Shown piece by piece: positions 1 through 11,650 of a stretch of 64,000 bases of DNA. Source of the DNA: Myotis daubentonii (lineage: Eukaryota > Chordata > Mammalia > Chiroptera > Vespertilionidae); the NCBI RefSeq assembly GCF_963259705.1, contig NC_081847.1, positions 74,715,469 through 74,779,468 of the forward strand, in the 5' to 3' direction. The notes beneath the pieces are model-generated. The model worked only from the letters and a program-made list of their open reading frames with translations, ran no database searches and was not told the DNA's origin. A program made the translations under genes and the position numbers. Position 1 is the first letter of the stretch; each line of letters begins with the position of its first letter.

Positions 1-744
1 AGGGACAGTACTTGCTGGGATCTAGGGTCAGCCTCCCTCAGTTAAATCAGAACCTCTAAGTTTCACTTTGAAAGGAGATACTTCCCTTAGCCTCTATTTT
101 ACTCTTTGGAGACACACCACATTTTCTTGATCTTTTTTCCTTGGCTCTTAATTAAGAGTTAATGACTTGGAGTTTAGGGATCTTATTGGCACTTAGTCAC
201 CCAGGTGATATATCCTCCTGAAAATAAACAAAGTCCATTTTATTGCCCACGTCAAACATTCAGCCACAAGCCCTAACAGCCCTGACACCTCCACCCGAGA
301 GTAGGCACTCCCAGCGTGGGAAAGGCTTTCTGAATGTGGACTCAGGAGAGCAGAGGTTCCTCGGGAAAGAGAATCTCACACTCATTGCCTTTCCCAAGGG
401 ATGCTGGAAATGTCACCTCCTATGTACCACCTGGAGTTAAAAGACACAGGCAGGAAATGGAACGTGGTGCCCAGTTGTTAGCATTTCCTGAGCACTTACT
501 GTGTGGTAGCTGCAATCATGGTGAGGTCATGGTTCATGTCTTCTCACAGTCACAGTCTGTTCAGGAATCCAGTCCTGAGCCATTGAAGTGGGGGATGCCC
601 CAAATCATGGCTCTGCCTTGAAGGCATATGACAAAAGAGGCATGTCCTTACTGGATCTTCCCTTGGAGTCCTCTTAGAATCGCCTGTGATGGTTTCTACT
701 TCACCTCCTCTAGCTTCAACTTCTAACCACACCCATCCTTTTGG
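1..744. other. Non-coding, no recognised element
   Basis: Single-copy-looking sequence. Only short overlapping ORFs (under 100 codons) occur and none resembles a known protein. I see no clear repeat. Confidence 0.5.
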
Positions 745-1196
745 CCTCCTTTTAGTGGTAGATTATTATAATAATACATCCCCCCAAAAATAATCCTTTC
801 TGGACCCAGGCCCCATGCAGTGGGATTTGCATCTCCTCCCATTGAGAAGTAGAGCCTATTTCTCTGCCTCCTTGCACCTTGGCTGGCCTTGTGATTTCAT
901 TTGACAAAATAGAATATGGCAGAAGTGACATTGTCTATGCCTCAGGCCTTAAGAGGTCTTGTAGCTCCCACTCTTACACTTTTGGTACCCTCTGAGCACC
1001 ATGCTATGAAGAAGCCTAAGATGAAAGGCAGCACTGAGAAAGAGAGGGGCAGGGGGAGAGAGAGAGAAGACCCAGCCTTCATAGTGGTCCCAAGAGACCA
1101 CCAGCTGGCTACAGCTGGAGGAGGAGAAATAAGGATTTGTTGTAAGCTACTGTTTTGGGGGGTGGCTTGTTAGGCAGCAATAGATAACTGGTACTT
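745..1196 (+). mobile_element. MLT1-type MaLR LTR, degraded
   Basis: The layout follows the MLT1/MaLR LTR: a C-rich start near 780, a middle giving 'gacattgtctatgcctcagg'-like text, then the diagnostic 3' part, where a 'gtaagctactgttttgg' stretch near 1142-1158 is followed by an end resembling 'gcaatagataactggtac'. It is heavily diverged. The 85-codon ORF inside it at 916-1173 is incidental. MaLR LTRs are non-autonomous ERVL relatives. Confidence 0.6.
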
Positions 1197-1514
1197 TCCT
1201 AAATGTAGAATCAAAGTTACAATGGCAAAAATCCCTCCCTCTTACTTTCCCTCTATCCCAGGTAGCTCCCTACATTAGAATGTATCCCAAAACTTGGTCA
1301 TCCTTCCCCATCCCGAGGATGAGATGTCCCTCTTTGCCAGAGGAAACTACTCCTGATTCTATCACCACCCTCTTCTTCTGGGACCAGAACACTCGATTGT
1401 GGTCTCCTTTGCGAGTCTCTCTCTTGTTGGTTCTTCTCTTCAAATGTGCCTATTAATTCTCTCAAATTGTGTCCTCTTGAATTCCATAAGCTATTGTCCC
1501 ATTGGTGTGCCCAT

Positions 1515-1680
1515 CTTCTCCTAACCTTGAGAGGCTTGAGTGTGGGCTCAGGCAGTCCTGGGATGAAGTTTTAGTTCAGCCACATACTGACTGAGTGACT
1601 ATGGGTACATTGTTAAACTACTCTGCACTCAGTTTTCTGGTTCCTAAAGTGGAGATGACAATTGTACCTGGGTCATAAAT
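1515..1680 (+). mobile_element. MIR SINE fragment
   Basis: It shows the MIR core order: a 'gttcagccacatactgactg' tract, then loss-tolerant 'gtgactatgggtacattgtt', then a 'ctcagttttctggttcctaa' block and a 'gtggagatgacaat' block. Old and diverged. Confidence 0.65.
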
Positions 1681-3575
1681 TTTTGTTCATTTTCTTTTTA
1701 ATGGGGATACTCATTGAGGGGAAAGAGCCACATGACTGCTATGGTCACCCCTGTTCCCAGACACCACCCCAGTCCCCCTATTGCCACCTAATGACAGCAG
1801 TGACCTTGCTTTCCTGAAGAGATAAGATTGAAAAACAAAATATGGTTGGACCAAGGTGTGCTTTGGGTTCCTGCTAAGGTCTTTGCCCTTGATACCATAG
1901 GTGACCCATTGCCTCAGAGAAAGAGAGATGCCCTATTGGCCCAACTGAATGGTCCAAACACCTGCCCTGAACCTTTCTCTATGGGGCCTGCCTCTAGCTG
2001 GTGTCCTATCAGCTTGGCTTCCAAGTAGAAGCCTCATGTCTTTCTCTCATTCTCACTAGAGAACTTAGCATAAGGTCTACAGAATTGGGAAAAAGAAGGA
2101 AGGGTGGTTTGTAGATGGAAACGACCCCTTGTTGACTCAGTGAATAACTGCCCTGGTGTGTGCTCGGTCCCCTGTGACCCATGCAAGTGTTGACAACATA
2201 CAAATAAATTAGGTGACTGTCTCTGCCTTTTAGATGTGGTCTTTTTTACCTGAATTACCGTATTCAGTCTTTTAGGGACATGACTCCTAATCTTGGCCAT
2301 ATGCTGTACAGAGGCTTTGGAACACATGATTCCCCATAGAAAGAGAATGGGAATGAAGACAGGTATGGAGATCCCAATGCCTGTACCTATTTTTCTGTAT
2401 TTTGGTCAAGCACAGGGCTTAAGAGGGTAGGGCAATCCTGAGAAGGTGGGGCGGGTGCAACTTTCTCTACGCAGCTGTGTGGTGTGTGTGATTCAGGAGG
2501 GTGTGCCAGTTCAGACCACCCACAGTCCAGGGAAGCATAAGAATAGAAACCCGGAGCACCTGGGCTGGCTGAAGAACAGCCAGTTCCCAGGGTTTGGCCC
2601 TCACCCCCACTAAATAAACATGGAGCCCTAGCTCCTTTTATAAGGTGAATGGGAAGAGAGAAAATTGAAGTGTAATAAGGAAATAACTGTGCACAAATTT
2701 TATTTCAGCTACAAAAACTACTTAATTCCACTCCTTTCACTCTGAAACCTGCTATCTGGAATAATGCAAGCAATGATGACGGCCTTAGGTATTTCCTTTA
2801 ATTATTCTGGTGCTACCTTGCTGCCCGGCCCTATTGAAAGCACTCTGCTACTCCAAGCAAAGCCATTCTAACAATTTCGATTAAATCCTGGCCTCTCCCC
2901 AACTGCACACAAATTAAAAGCACTACTGGGCGATTGCAGCCCCTGCTCTTGGAAGTGTTATATAAAGAAGGAGGAGGATTGCCGAGGGCTTGTTGGCATT
3001 TCCTCAGCCACAGGAGGGGAGCAACTGCTTGGTTTTCTAGGATGGGGAGGGTTTTTTCCTCCCAATTTCAACAGACTTTTTAAAAAAAATTTTCAAGCAT
3101 GCTTTACACAGATTTGTGATGTAGAAGAAACAGATGAGGTTTTAAATAGCACACGTAGCCCCCAAAGCTTTGGAGGTGGCCCTAACGACTGCGTTTCTCA
3201 GATGCCTCTGGCTGTCACCACCAGTTGACCAGTTTCATTTTGTGGGGAAAAGTCTGTGTTGGAAGACCTCCCCAGGTAATTGTCTCATGTGTTTGGGACT
3301 GGAATATGGGACTCTGGATCTGCAATACCTTGATGGTCTGTCTCCTTTAGAGATCAGAAATCTAGAACCATTGCCCAAGGCTCTGCTCTCCACAGCCACC
3401 TGACGCCATCATCTCACAGCCCCCACTCCTCCACCCGCTTTGCCATAAGCCTGACAAGAGGAAAGAGGGAGAGAGAGGACACCCAAGCACACCTTAAGGA
3501 AGGAAAGACCAAAGCCTACTCATGAGACCCAGTGAGGAAACTCAAGGTCACAGATTAGGAGGACTACTGGGGCCA
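1681..3575. other. Repeat-poor non-coding stretch; candidate CNE near 2650-3020
   Basis: No clear transposon copy is visible. The part at about 2650-3020 is AT-balanced, lacks repeats and contains motifs such as 'aattaaaagcactactgg', the texture often seen in conserved developmental enhancers. Conservation cannot be seen from one sequence. The ORF at 3170-3403 (77 codons) matches nothing I know. Confidence 0.3.
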
Positions 3576-3780
3576 CCCATTCCTACCTGTGCAAACCCAT
3601 TCCTACCTGTGTGCAAACCCGTTCCTACCTGTGCAAACCCGTTCCTACCTGTGCAAACCCATTCCTACCTGTGCAAACCCGTTCCTACCTGTGCAAACCC
3701 ACTCCTACCTGTGCAAACCCACTCCTACCTGTGCAAACCCACTCCTACCTGTGCAAACCCATTCCTACCTATGCAAAACC
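3576..3780. repeat. 20-bp minisatellite, about 10 units
   Basis: Ten head-to-tail copies of a unit like 'ttcctacctgtgcaaaccca'. Variation is mostly at one position (attcc, gttcc or actcc) plus one GT insertion in unit 2. Because 20 is not a multiple of 3, the array is read in all three forward frames and contains no stop in any of them. This creates three overlapping ORFs of Thr-Cys-Ala-Asn-Pro-like repeats, which are an artefact and not a gene. Confidence 0.95.
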
Positions 3781-4905
3781 TGAAATCAAGTCCAGGGATT
3801 CCAACTCCTCCTCCAATTCGTTCTCCACTTTGCCATTCCACATCTCAACAGGAGAGATGCCCATTGCAGGTCATGGGGAGATGAGATGACTTGAGAGGGA
3901 GAAGGTACAAACCAGGGTGAATGAACACAAGGACCTAGGACAATGGGACTTCTCACCTGCAGATATGGCTCTTTGGCCCCTAAGATTTTTAAACTTTTCA
4001 TCAAAGTGCTCTTACCACAAGTATACAGCTGCACAAATTCCCCCCAAATAGGACACACCCCAAAACTAGAACCCAATCCAAAAACAAACCACAGCCGCCC
4101 CACTGCCACCCTCCCTTTTGGTTTACCAGTGGCCATGTCCAGGCTGGTGGCTCTCACAGGGAAGCCAAGCTCCGTGGCCCAGGTCCAGAGACAAAATCAC
4201 TGCCTGCCTCACTTAAGAAAACACTCTCCTGTCTCCATCAATCAGTGTGCTCCCACTCACAACCCCTCTCGCTGTCCCCTCCCTAGCAAGGCCCAGATGT
4301 TTTATTTATGGGCCCGTCTCTTTAGGAGGGAGCCAAGTCAGACACACATCTTGCTTCCTATTAATCATGAGCCTTAGGTAGAGAGAGGCCACAGAGGCAG
4401 ATGAGAAAAGCCTTCAATCAAATCTTGATGGAATAAACTAATTAGGGAGATTACACCTCCATAATGATGTTAATTGTGCAGATAGGAAATCTCAGCTTCC
4501 TGGCTGACTCTGACTCTGCTTCCACAAAGGCATCTTTTGGCATCTCCAGAAATCAAGGGCAGTCTCTGCCTGTCGGGCGAAAGGGCTGAGTCACGCCACG
4601 AGTCCATGGCTTTCCTCCATGAAGACCAAAAGCCTTGGTTCTGAGAGCCTCTTTCTAGTCCTATTGCAAGGAATAGACATGTGCTATGGGGCCTGGAGAA
4701 GGCTGGGTTAGTACTGCTGCTGTTGCTATTAGTCAGCTAGAAGCTGAGTGTCAGATGACTTCCTAAAAGTCAGGCTCTCAGGGAAGTGAGACTCCAAAGT
4801 GAACATGAGACTTCCCGCTCACCCCAAACTTCACCTCCAGGCCCCGTGCTGCTAACAAGTGTTCATACAAATTCTCCAAGGCCTCTTTCCCAAGTGGGAA
4901 TCAGA
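3781..4905. other. Non-coding stretch, candidate CNE near 4390-4570
   Basis: No recognised element. Around 4430-4500 there are closely spaced homeodomain-type cores (aactaattag, gatgttaattgtg) in repeat-free sequence. The ORFs here, including 3943-4377 (144 codons), have no recognisable domain. Confidence 0.3.
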
Positions 4906-5400
4906 AAAAACTCATTCATTCATTCATTCACTCACTGTTTCATTCAACCAATTTTCTTAGACGGTTACTCCACGCCAGCAGGCACTGTTCATAGAAGTCA
5001 ACAAAAGAGACAGAGCTCCTGCCTTCGTAGATCTGACACTTAGTGACGGGAAGAGGCAATGAGAAAGCGTGTGCATGAGTAGTACTTTGGATGGTGATAA
5101 GTGCCATGGATGGAGGAAAATAAAGCTGGGCCAGGCAGCTAGGGAGCACAGGAGGAAAGGGGAGCCTGGTGAATTTCATGTGTGGTTTCCAGAGTTTCCC
5201 TGCAAAGATGATACCTGAGCACAGCTGGGTGGAGTGGCGGAGGCAGCCAGCGGGAAAGCCAGGTGAGACAGGTTCCGGGCAGAGGGGACAGCATGCACAG
5301 ATACCCTAATGCAGAAGGGAGTTGTGGGAGCAAAGAGCACCCACCAGGGATAAGGACAGAGTGAGAGCACCCACCAGGGAAAAGGACAGAGTGAGAGACA
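4906..5400 (-). mobile_element. L2 LINE 3' region
   Basis: Reading the plus strand gives the reverse of an L2 tail: a (CATT)n tract at 4912-4930, then a 'ccagcaggcactgttcatag' block, a 'gagctcctgccttcgtagat' block, 'ggtgataagtgccatggatg', and a 'gggcagaggggacagcatgc' block. Diverged and truncated, with no ORF2 visible. Confidence 0.7.
5334..5393. repeat. Tandem duplication, 2 x 30 bp
   Basis: Two adjacent copies of 'agagcacccaccaggga' + t/a + 'aaggacagagtg', differing at one base. It lies inside the L2 fragment and looks like a replication-slippage product. Confidence 0.9.
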
Positions 5401-5565
5401 CACAGTTGCATGTGATAATTTAATAAATATCTGCCTGCTTGATGTGCTGTCAGATCCGTGTAGGCAAGGTCTGTTTTGTCGTTTAATTTTTCCCCCTCAT
5501 TAATATAATCCCTGCCCCAACACATAGGGTAGGTTGATTGAATGAATTATTAATTAACTAATGAG
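5400..5565 (+). mobile_element. L2 LINE 3' tail fragment
   Basis: 'ctgccccaacacatagggta' followed by a GAATGAAT-type tail matches the extreme 3' end of L2 in the forward orientation. It abuts the minus-strand L2 copy, so two L2 ends meet here. Confidence 0.45.
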
Positions 5566-5939
5566 GGAAGTGAATGTGTAAGATTCTATACCAAGGTGAG
5601 AGTTGATAGAGATGTTGGATGACCAAGAGGCTGAGACAAGGGCCTGTGTGGGGAGAATTAGGGGTAAGTGCCTAACTCAGGCCCTAGATGTGGGAGCAGA
5701 GAAGTCTGCTTGTCCATCTCCTCTGTCTTCATCAGCATCTTGGCACCCCCAGCCCTCAGGATGACAAGCTTTAACATAAGACAGCCAAAAGGAGAGAGCA
5801 ATGGTGGCATTCTCTTTACCTGCAGCAATTCCTGACATAAGTCCTATGAAGTTATTCCAAAGACAGAATTCTACATGCATCAAACTGGCGGTAATAGTGC
5901 CATATGGGAAGTTTATGTAGCATGAAAGGAGTACATACA

Positions 5940-6535
5940 TCTAACGTACACTTTAAAATGCAAATAAAGCAACTATGTGGTGCCACATTGAAGTATTAAA
6001 TTAGTAAAAACACAAAATAAAATGTTTATATTCAATGCTGGCAAGGAGGCTATGAAACTGTCATTAATTATGAGTTGGCAGAGTATATTTTGGCAACACT
6101 TGCAGAAAAAAAACTTGGCATTCGATCTTCAGAACACTAAACAGAGTTTGTGGATTGAATTCCGTGATAATTCTGGGAATGTACTTAAAGTAAAATTCCT
6201 AAGTATAGAATAACTATATGGTTGAAGATACACATTTCAGCATTATTTATATCAGTGAAAAAACTTGTTAGCAATCCAAACATCCAAAATTAGGGATATG
6301 GTTAATTTAATTTAGGTTTATATATATAGTCACTAAAATTGCATGCAATAACAACAATGAATGTTTTCTAGCTAAAATGGGAACACAGACACATGTTCAT
6401 GAAACATGAAACTAAATGAATGGCTAGGCAGCAATTCAGGCATTATATTTCAAGAACATGTTTGCATATGGACAGAGACAAAAAAATGAATACACAGAGA
6501 TGAAAGTTGTTTTGTTTGGCTAATGGAAGTACATT
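5940..6535 (+). mobile_element. L1 (L1M/L1ME-type) 3' fragment
   Basis: The sequence follows the old L1 3' end: 'caatgctggcaaggaggcta', 'aattctgggaatgtacttaa', 'cagcattatttatatcagtg' and 'agcaatccaaacatccaaaa' in order. It is strongly diverged. The 63-codon ORF at 6022-6213 is a residue of it. Confidence 0.65.
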
Positions 6536-6639
6536 TATTTTAAAAATGAAAATGAACTCTAAGTTGAGCACGGGAGCTACCAGAAGTTCCTACCTTGACC
6601 AGTTATAAGATAGAGCCCTAGAGCCAGGCAGGACTTAGG

Positions 6640-6705
6640 AAAAAACAGAAACTGAGGCACAAAGAGGGTCAGAGATTGACCTCGGTCTCACAATGAGACT
6701 TGCAG
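6640..6705 (-). mobile_element. MIR fragment
   Basis: 'gaaactgaggcacaaagagg' followed by 'cggtctcacaatgagacttg' is the reverse complement of the MIR core. Confidence 0.5.
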
Positions 6706-6964
6706 GTGGATTCCATTGTGTGAATGGATCAAAATCAATGAAGGGCTGAAAAAAAAAATTACAGACGTCAGATTGCAACTTCCTGGGTAATCTTGATTCC
6801 GTGAGGCAAGGGAATTTATATTTTCAAATAGCCTCTAGGTGATTTTGTGACCAGCCAGGGCTGATTGCCAGGAACCAGAACAGCAGAAGCAGCAGTCAGA
6901 GCTCCAGTGCTCCCTGCAGGCCTGACACCAAGTGCCAATGGTCACAGGTGCTGCACACACTCCA

Positions 6965-7035
6965 ATGGCAGAGTAGGAACCACATCACCCCATTTTACAG
7001 ATGAGGAGACTGGGGCATGAATAAGCACAGAAATC
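6965..7035 (-). mobile_element. MIR/L2-derived fragment
   Basis: 'cattttacagatgaggagac' is the well-known reverse-orientation MIR core phrase. Only about 60 bp is recognisable. Confidence 0.5.
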
Positions 7036-7733
7036 TGCATACTATGCACCCCACAGCCTCTTTATTCTTTACCTTGTATAACTGAACTTTCCTTCAATGC
7101 TAACTTAGCCACACTAGGGATGTGGTATGTCTCACAAGCAAGCCCAGCTACAAGTTACAAGTCAAGCAGCCATTTCTGCATGTCAGAGACCCTCTAACCT
7201 TATTTGTACTATTTCACCCTTATTTGACCTGACTCCTCCCCTGCTCTGCCTCATATCCTTCCCTTCTCCCATTCCCCTAGAGGACCATTGGATCTTGAAT
7301 GAGCAAAGGGAGAATAACTAGCACAATGGACCCTTTGGGAGAGGCTGTGCAGGGACTGTGGACTCTGGGATGTGAGAAAAGAGTCTTTAGCCGCGTGCAG
7401 GATTTGTTAGAGCCAGTGTGACAAGCATTCCCATACTTGATAGCTCTCTGTGGCTGAAGATTGATTGCACACAAACAGTTTCCATAACAATTGGCACACG
7501 CTTTAACAAAATCCAATGCAGCCCAAGCCAGGCTAATTGTTTCAGAGCACAAGTCACATGCTCTTGGTGACCTAGTGGGCCCACAATGCTCCCAAGGTGG
7601 GTTTGAGCTGTGCGTGGCTTTTCGTTACACACATTCTAGCACTTGCTTAACAAGAGCAGGTGAGGGGATTTCAATGTTTCTGATCCAGGTAGCAAACAGC
7701 TTTCATATAGGAAGTTACTCTTTTATTCACATA
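7036..7733. other. Repeat-poor non-coding stretch
   Basis: No recognised repeat. The part at 7380-7580 ('agattgattgcacacaaaca', 'aacaattggcacacgcttta', 'aggctaattgtttcagagca') has the texture of a conserved non-coding element with SOX-like ATTGTT/AACAAT motifs. The ORFs on both strands (up to 110 codons) have no recognisable product. Confidence 0.3.
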
Positions 7734-8374
7734 CTAGTGGCCCGGTGCATGAAATTCATGCACATTAAAAGGGGATTAATTAGAGGAAATATTTTAATAT
7801 TGCTATTTGCCCTTTCTCTATAATAGAAATGTCAGAGATGAAAGAAAATTAGTAAAATGTATATGAAAATCTTCCTCCTATCAGAGTTTGGGGTGCACCA
7901 TGGGACCCAGAGTCAAGTCCCTGCCCACCCACGTGCGCCTCAAAATTGTGCAAGACCCAGATCCGACCAGCCCCCCCCCCCACATTGGGCTAGATCAAGA
8001 CCCGGCCAGTCCCACCCTTGTCAAACCCCACCAGGAGGGGGGTGCTGCCTCAGGTCTCCTGTCCTGGCGCCAGGGCAGGGGGAAGGGCCTGAGGACCCCC
8101 ATCAAGCCCTACAAGGTGGGGGGGCACTGCCTGAGGTCCCCCGGCCTGATGCCAGGGGGGGCGTGGCCTGAGGTCCCCTGTCAAGCCCCATGGGGGGGGG
8201 GGGGCACAGCCTCAGGTCCCTGCTGATTGCTCATTAAGGCTCATTATGGGAACTCATCCTCCACTGTGGGTGCAGCCATCTTGTGTTACAGAAACCCCCA
8301 CCTCTTCTGTGGGGGCCACCATCTTTGTGGCAGAATGATGGTCAATTTGCATATTCCCTCTTTATTATAGAGGA
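7734..8374 (-). mobile_element. HeliBat-type non-autonomous Helitron (copy 1)
   Basis: On the plus strand the element starts CTAG just after a host A. Within 15 bp comes the palindrome 'tgcatgaaattcatgca', the subterminal hairpin that marks a Helitron 3' end. It finishes 'tttattatagagga' before a host T. In its own orientation it therefore runs from a TCCTCTATAATAAA-like 5' end to a hairpin plus CTAG 3' end, inserted between A and T with no target duplication, as in the HeliBat family of vesper bats. The interior is C/G-run rich with no Rep/helicase coding capacity. The ORFs at 7857-8226 are by-products. Confidence 0.88.
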
Positions 8375-8449
8375 TTAGGTTCATTCAATAGAAATAGAGT
8401 GATCTCCCTCTCTGGGCCTGGCATAGCAATAAGCATGGAACAAAAAGAG

Positions 8450-9085
8450 GGAAAAAATTAACAGGGTCCCTGCCCTCCTGGGGATCATAGTCCAGTGGAG
8501 GACACAGGCACTAATTACAGAATCATGTAAAAACTTACAATTATAGAACAGAGGTAAGTGCCATAAAATGCTATGAGCATTTAACAGGGCTTCCCAACCA
8601 GTCAAGAAGCCAGCACATTTCCCCAAAGGAAAGGTCACTGATAGGATCTGAAGGATGAACTAGACCAGGGGAAAGGAGATAAGAAGCATGTTGTTTTATA
8701 GAAATAGGAAGCTATCTGGCTGGACTACAGAGAGCACATCGCTAATAGGGAAGCAGGGTTGCAGAGTCGGTGGGACCCTAACACAAGGGGCCTTGTAAAG
8801 GTTGCAGGTCATCCACAGCTCCCGATGGGGCTTAAGCTGGGAGAGACAATCAAATTTGCATGTTGGAAAAGATGGCTCTGGCTGCTCTAATGGGAATGGA
8901 TCTGGGGGTGGGGACAAGAGTGAAAAGTGAACAGAAACAGGAGGCTATTTCACTCATTCAACTCAGGAGATGGAAGCCTGTGCTGGAATGGGGATTGATT
9001 GACACAGGGAGAAGTAGAGGGGACCTGCAGGTAAGTGAACATAAAGTGGTCAGGACTTGGTGATGAACTAGGAAGGATAAGAAGG
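8450..9085 (-). mobile_element. L2 LINE 3' region
   Basis: Reverse-orientation L2 text in order: 'gtccctgccctcctggggat', 'agtccagtggaggacacagg', 'gaacagaggtaagtgccata', 'ggatctgaaggatgaactag', and later 'gggccttgtaaaggttgcag' and 'gatggctctggctgctctaa'. This is one of the longer L2 pieces in the window (about 630 bp), without coding capacity. Confidence 0.7.
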
Positions 9086-10790
9086 AAGTGTATAAGCTCC
9101 CAAGGTTACAGTTTCCTTCATGCAGAGCCCCACCCAGAAAAAACACTCCATAAATTATCAATGATTGACTTGTATGTGATTGTTTTTGAACTTCAGAAAT
9201 TTGGGGAGCAAGTGGCAGAAAAGTGGCTTTCAATAACGTGGACCCAAGAGAAATTCTTGGTGTCTTTTAGCCTTTGGTCCATTTTCAGTCTAGAGGTTTT
9301 GAGAAGGAGAGGGCATGGGAGGGGTGGTTCAACAGGAAAAGAACCTCCTGTATCCTGCAGGGCCACAGACCAGAATGTGGTGGTGGTGTGCTGTATGGGG
9401 TGACTGAGCCATGGGCTGGATGTCAGAGGTGGGTCTAGTTATGTCACTAACTTATCCATGGCCTAAGTCCAGGAGGTCCCCACCTGAGGCAGTATGACCA
9501 TGATTGGAACCATGAATAACCTCTCGACTGGCTGTGAACCTGGCATTGCAGCAGGAGGCCCAGGAACCTTAGAGCCACTGAACAGCCAAGGGCTCCGGGC
9601 TCTGAAGCCACCCTGACCCAGGGGCTCTGGGGAATCCTAAAGAATAGGCAAGCATGAAAACTGCAACATTAACAAGGGTGCAGAAAGCTGGGGGAAGGAG
9701 GTCAATGTGTCCCCCTTCTGCCCTCAAGCACAGGAAATAGTAACCCTGGCCTTGAAGGGCTCAGGTCTGCCTTACGAACGGAGCCCCAGGGGCTGCTCAG
9801 AATAAAAGCTGGCTACAGTGCTTGAAAGGAGCCTCAGAGTCAAGTGTCAAGTTTCCCCACACACACAGGCACAGCAGTCACAGCCGCTGAGAATAATGGA
9901 AAGGGGGCTGGCTTGCTGGACTGAACAAAGCCCCAGGGAGAAGGCCCTGAGAAATTATCCTGATCACACCTGCAAAAGGGCAGCCTCTCTGCCCGCCCCC
10001 TCCAGCTCCTCAGGCTCCAGCAGGGCACTGGCTTCTCTCCAGACCCAGATCCCAGCCAGAGCTCAGGATCCCAGCCAGAGCACTGGAAGACTGTGATCCA
10101 GGACTTCAATGGTCACCACCACTTGGTGCTGGCACCTTTGATGATCAGGGTTTTCTTGATAAGTGTACGTTTTTAAAGCAGATTGCTGCGTGGGACCTGC
10201 CAGGGAGCCAATTTTAAGCTGCAACCCAGGACTTTGCACTTTTAACAGGAGTCATCTATGGCCTGTAAGGTCACTGCTCTGAGAAATATTTTTGAGGACT
10301 CTAAAGACATTGGTATGAAAACCTTTACAGAGTTCTTCAAGAATCTGTTGAAAGCTATGGGAATGCTTTGGAAAAACACACGTGTATTTTTTTCTAGATT
10401 TTGAACAATTTCAGGGGTTGATTGACTGTGCTGAAGCTCAGTGCTTGTGTCTCTGTGAAAAGTGAGTCATTGAAGGTGGAAGGAAAAAACATGGGGAGAG
10501 AGAACCTGATGCCACAGTGAACTGGGTGACTTCCCAGAGGAACGGAGTCCGGTGGCTCCAGCCCCGCTCCTCTACACCCTCTCATGCTGGGTGCTTAACT
10601 TCCAGCAACAGAAGCCTGGGCCAGCAAGAAAGGAAGTTTAAGAAAAAGCAGGGACCTGGCTCCCTTGAGCTGAGGGTTATGACCTTTGAGCGATGCGCAG
10701 AGATGTGCACAGGGACCCTAGGGACTTGCCCAGTTCAGTGGGTTTAACAGAAGGAAAGAAGGAGCGTTGACCAGTTTTTAAGAGCAAGGG
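9086..10790. other. Non-coding stretch, nothing recognised
   Basis: About 1.7 kb without a recognisable repeat or gene. 10040-10085 contains a small imperfect duplication around 'gatcccagccagagc'. The ORFs reach 122 codons (9035-9403) with no known domain. Confidence 0.4.
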
Positions 10791-10795
10791 CATCC

Positions 10796-11015
10796 CACCT
10801 ATCAGTACTGCATCTGGGTTCTGCCTTTATTTAGCTGTGTGACCCAGACATGTTACTTGATCACCTAATCCCGCCCCCCCCCCCCACTATTGGTAAAATG
10901 CAAATGATAACATCTCACAGGGTTAGTGAACATGAAATAAGATAATGAGATTTCAGCACTTAGCATAGTGCCTGTTGCATGATAAGGGCTCAGTGAACTG
11001 TAGTTGTCAACATTA
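10796..11015 (+). mobile_element. MIR SINE with internal C run
   Basis: MIR order is visible: 'tttagctgtgtgacccagac', then 'taaaatgcaaatgataacat', 'cacagggttagtgaacatga', and 'agtgcctgttgcatgataag'. A run of 13 Cs inside a longer C-rich tract (about 10871-10887) interrupts the middle. Confidence 0.75.
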
Positions 11016-11135
11016 TTGTTCCTTTCTTTGAAATTCAGACTGCCCTGGCCTTTTCCAATAAAAAGATAGTGCCTTACCCATCTACAGAACACCTAGTATT
11101 TAATAGAACAGAAATAAAGTTTTCATAAATGTTGG

Positions 11136-11215
11136 AAGGAAGGGAGGGAGGGAGGGAGGTAAGAAGGGTGAGAATGAGAGAGAGAAAGTGAATGAATGAA
11201 TATGAATGAAAGAAT
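11136..11215. repeat. Purine-rich simple repeat
   Basis: A (GGGA)n tract near 11140-11159 followed by GAGA and GAAT repeats, all purine-biased on the plus strand. Confidence 0.85.
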
Positions 11216-11229
11216 GACAAGTAATAAGG

Positions 11230-11650
11230 GAGCTGATCTAGGATCTTCATTTGGGGAATTCTGGTCTAAATCTTTTAATATCCCCACCATTCCAGACCAG
11301 AATTAGATTTTCTCAGCAGAACCAAGTTTACTTTTTGCATTTGCCAAAGAAGTGCACAAAGCTGATTGAGCTGGCTGCTTCAGAAAGCCATTTACTGTAC
11401 TTCAGGGTAAGATGCTTCCACCACCATGGAGCCTGCCTGTCTCAGTTTCCTGCCACCCACAATTAAGTGGGCATTGTTAATTAAATTATCATCACATTTA
11501 ATTGAGAGTCGGATAATAGTGATTTTAATGAACTTGACTTGCTTTTGGGTAAGACTATGCAGTCATTGGAGAGGCAACCTTCCTGCTATATTGCTAATCG
11601 AATTCTGTTGTATCTTTTGGAGCGGATAACAGCAAAAATACCAATACCTG
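11230..11650. other. Candidate conserved non-coding element
   Basis: Repeat-free sequence with several homeodomain cores: 'cacaattaagtgggcattgt', 'taattaaattatcatcacat', 'tttaattgagagtcggataa', 'gctaatcgaattctg'. I infer enhancer-like character only from composition. The ORFs at 11251-11629 are not recognisable. Confidence 0.3.

Noticed and set aside
3576..3780. Possible CRISPR-like array
   Set aside because: Units are directly adjacent with no unique spacers, and the DNA is mammalian.
3522..3889. Three overlapping ORFs with Cys-Lys-Pro / Cys-Ala-Asn-Pro repeats
   Set aside because: Product of a 20-bp minisatellite with no stop in any frame; no start context or homologue.
7857..8226. 104- and 112-codon overlapping ORFs
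   Set aside because: They lie inside a non-coding Helitron and reflect its GC-rich composition.
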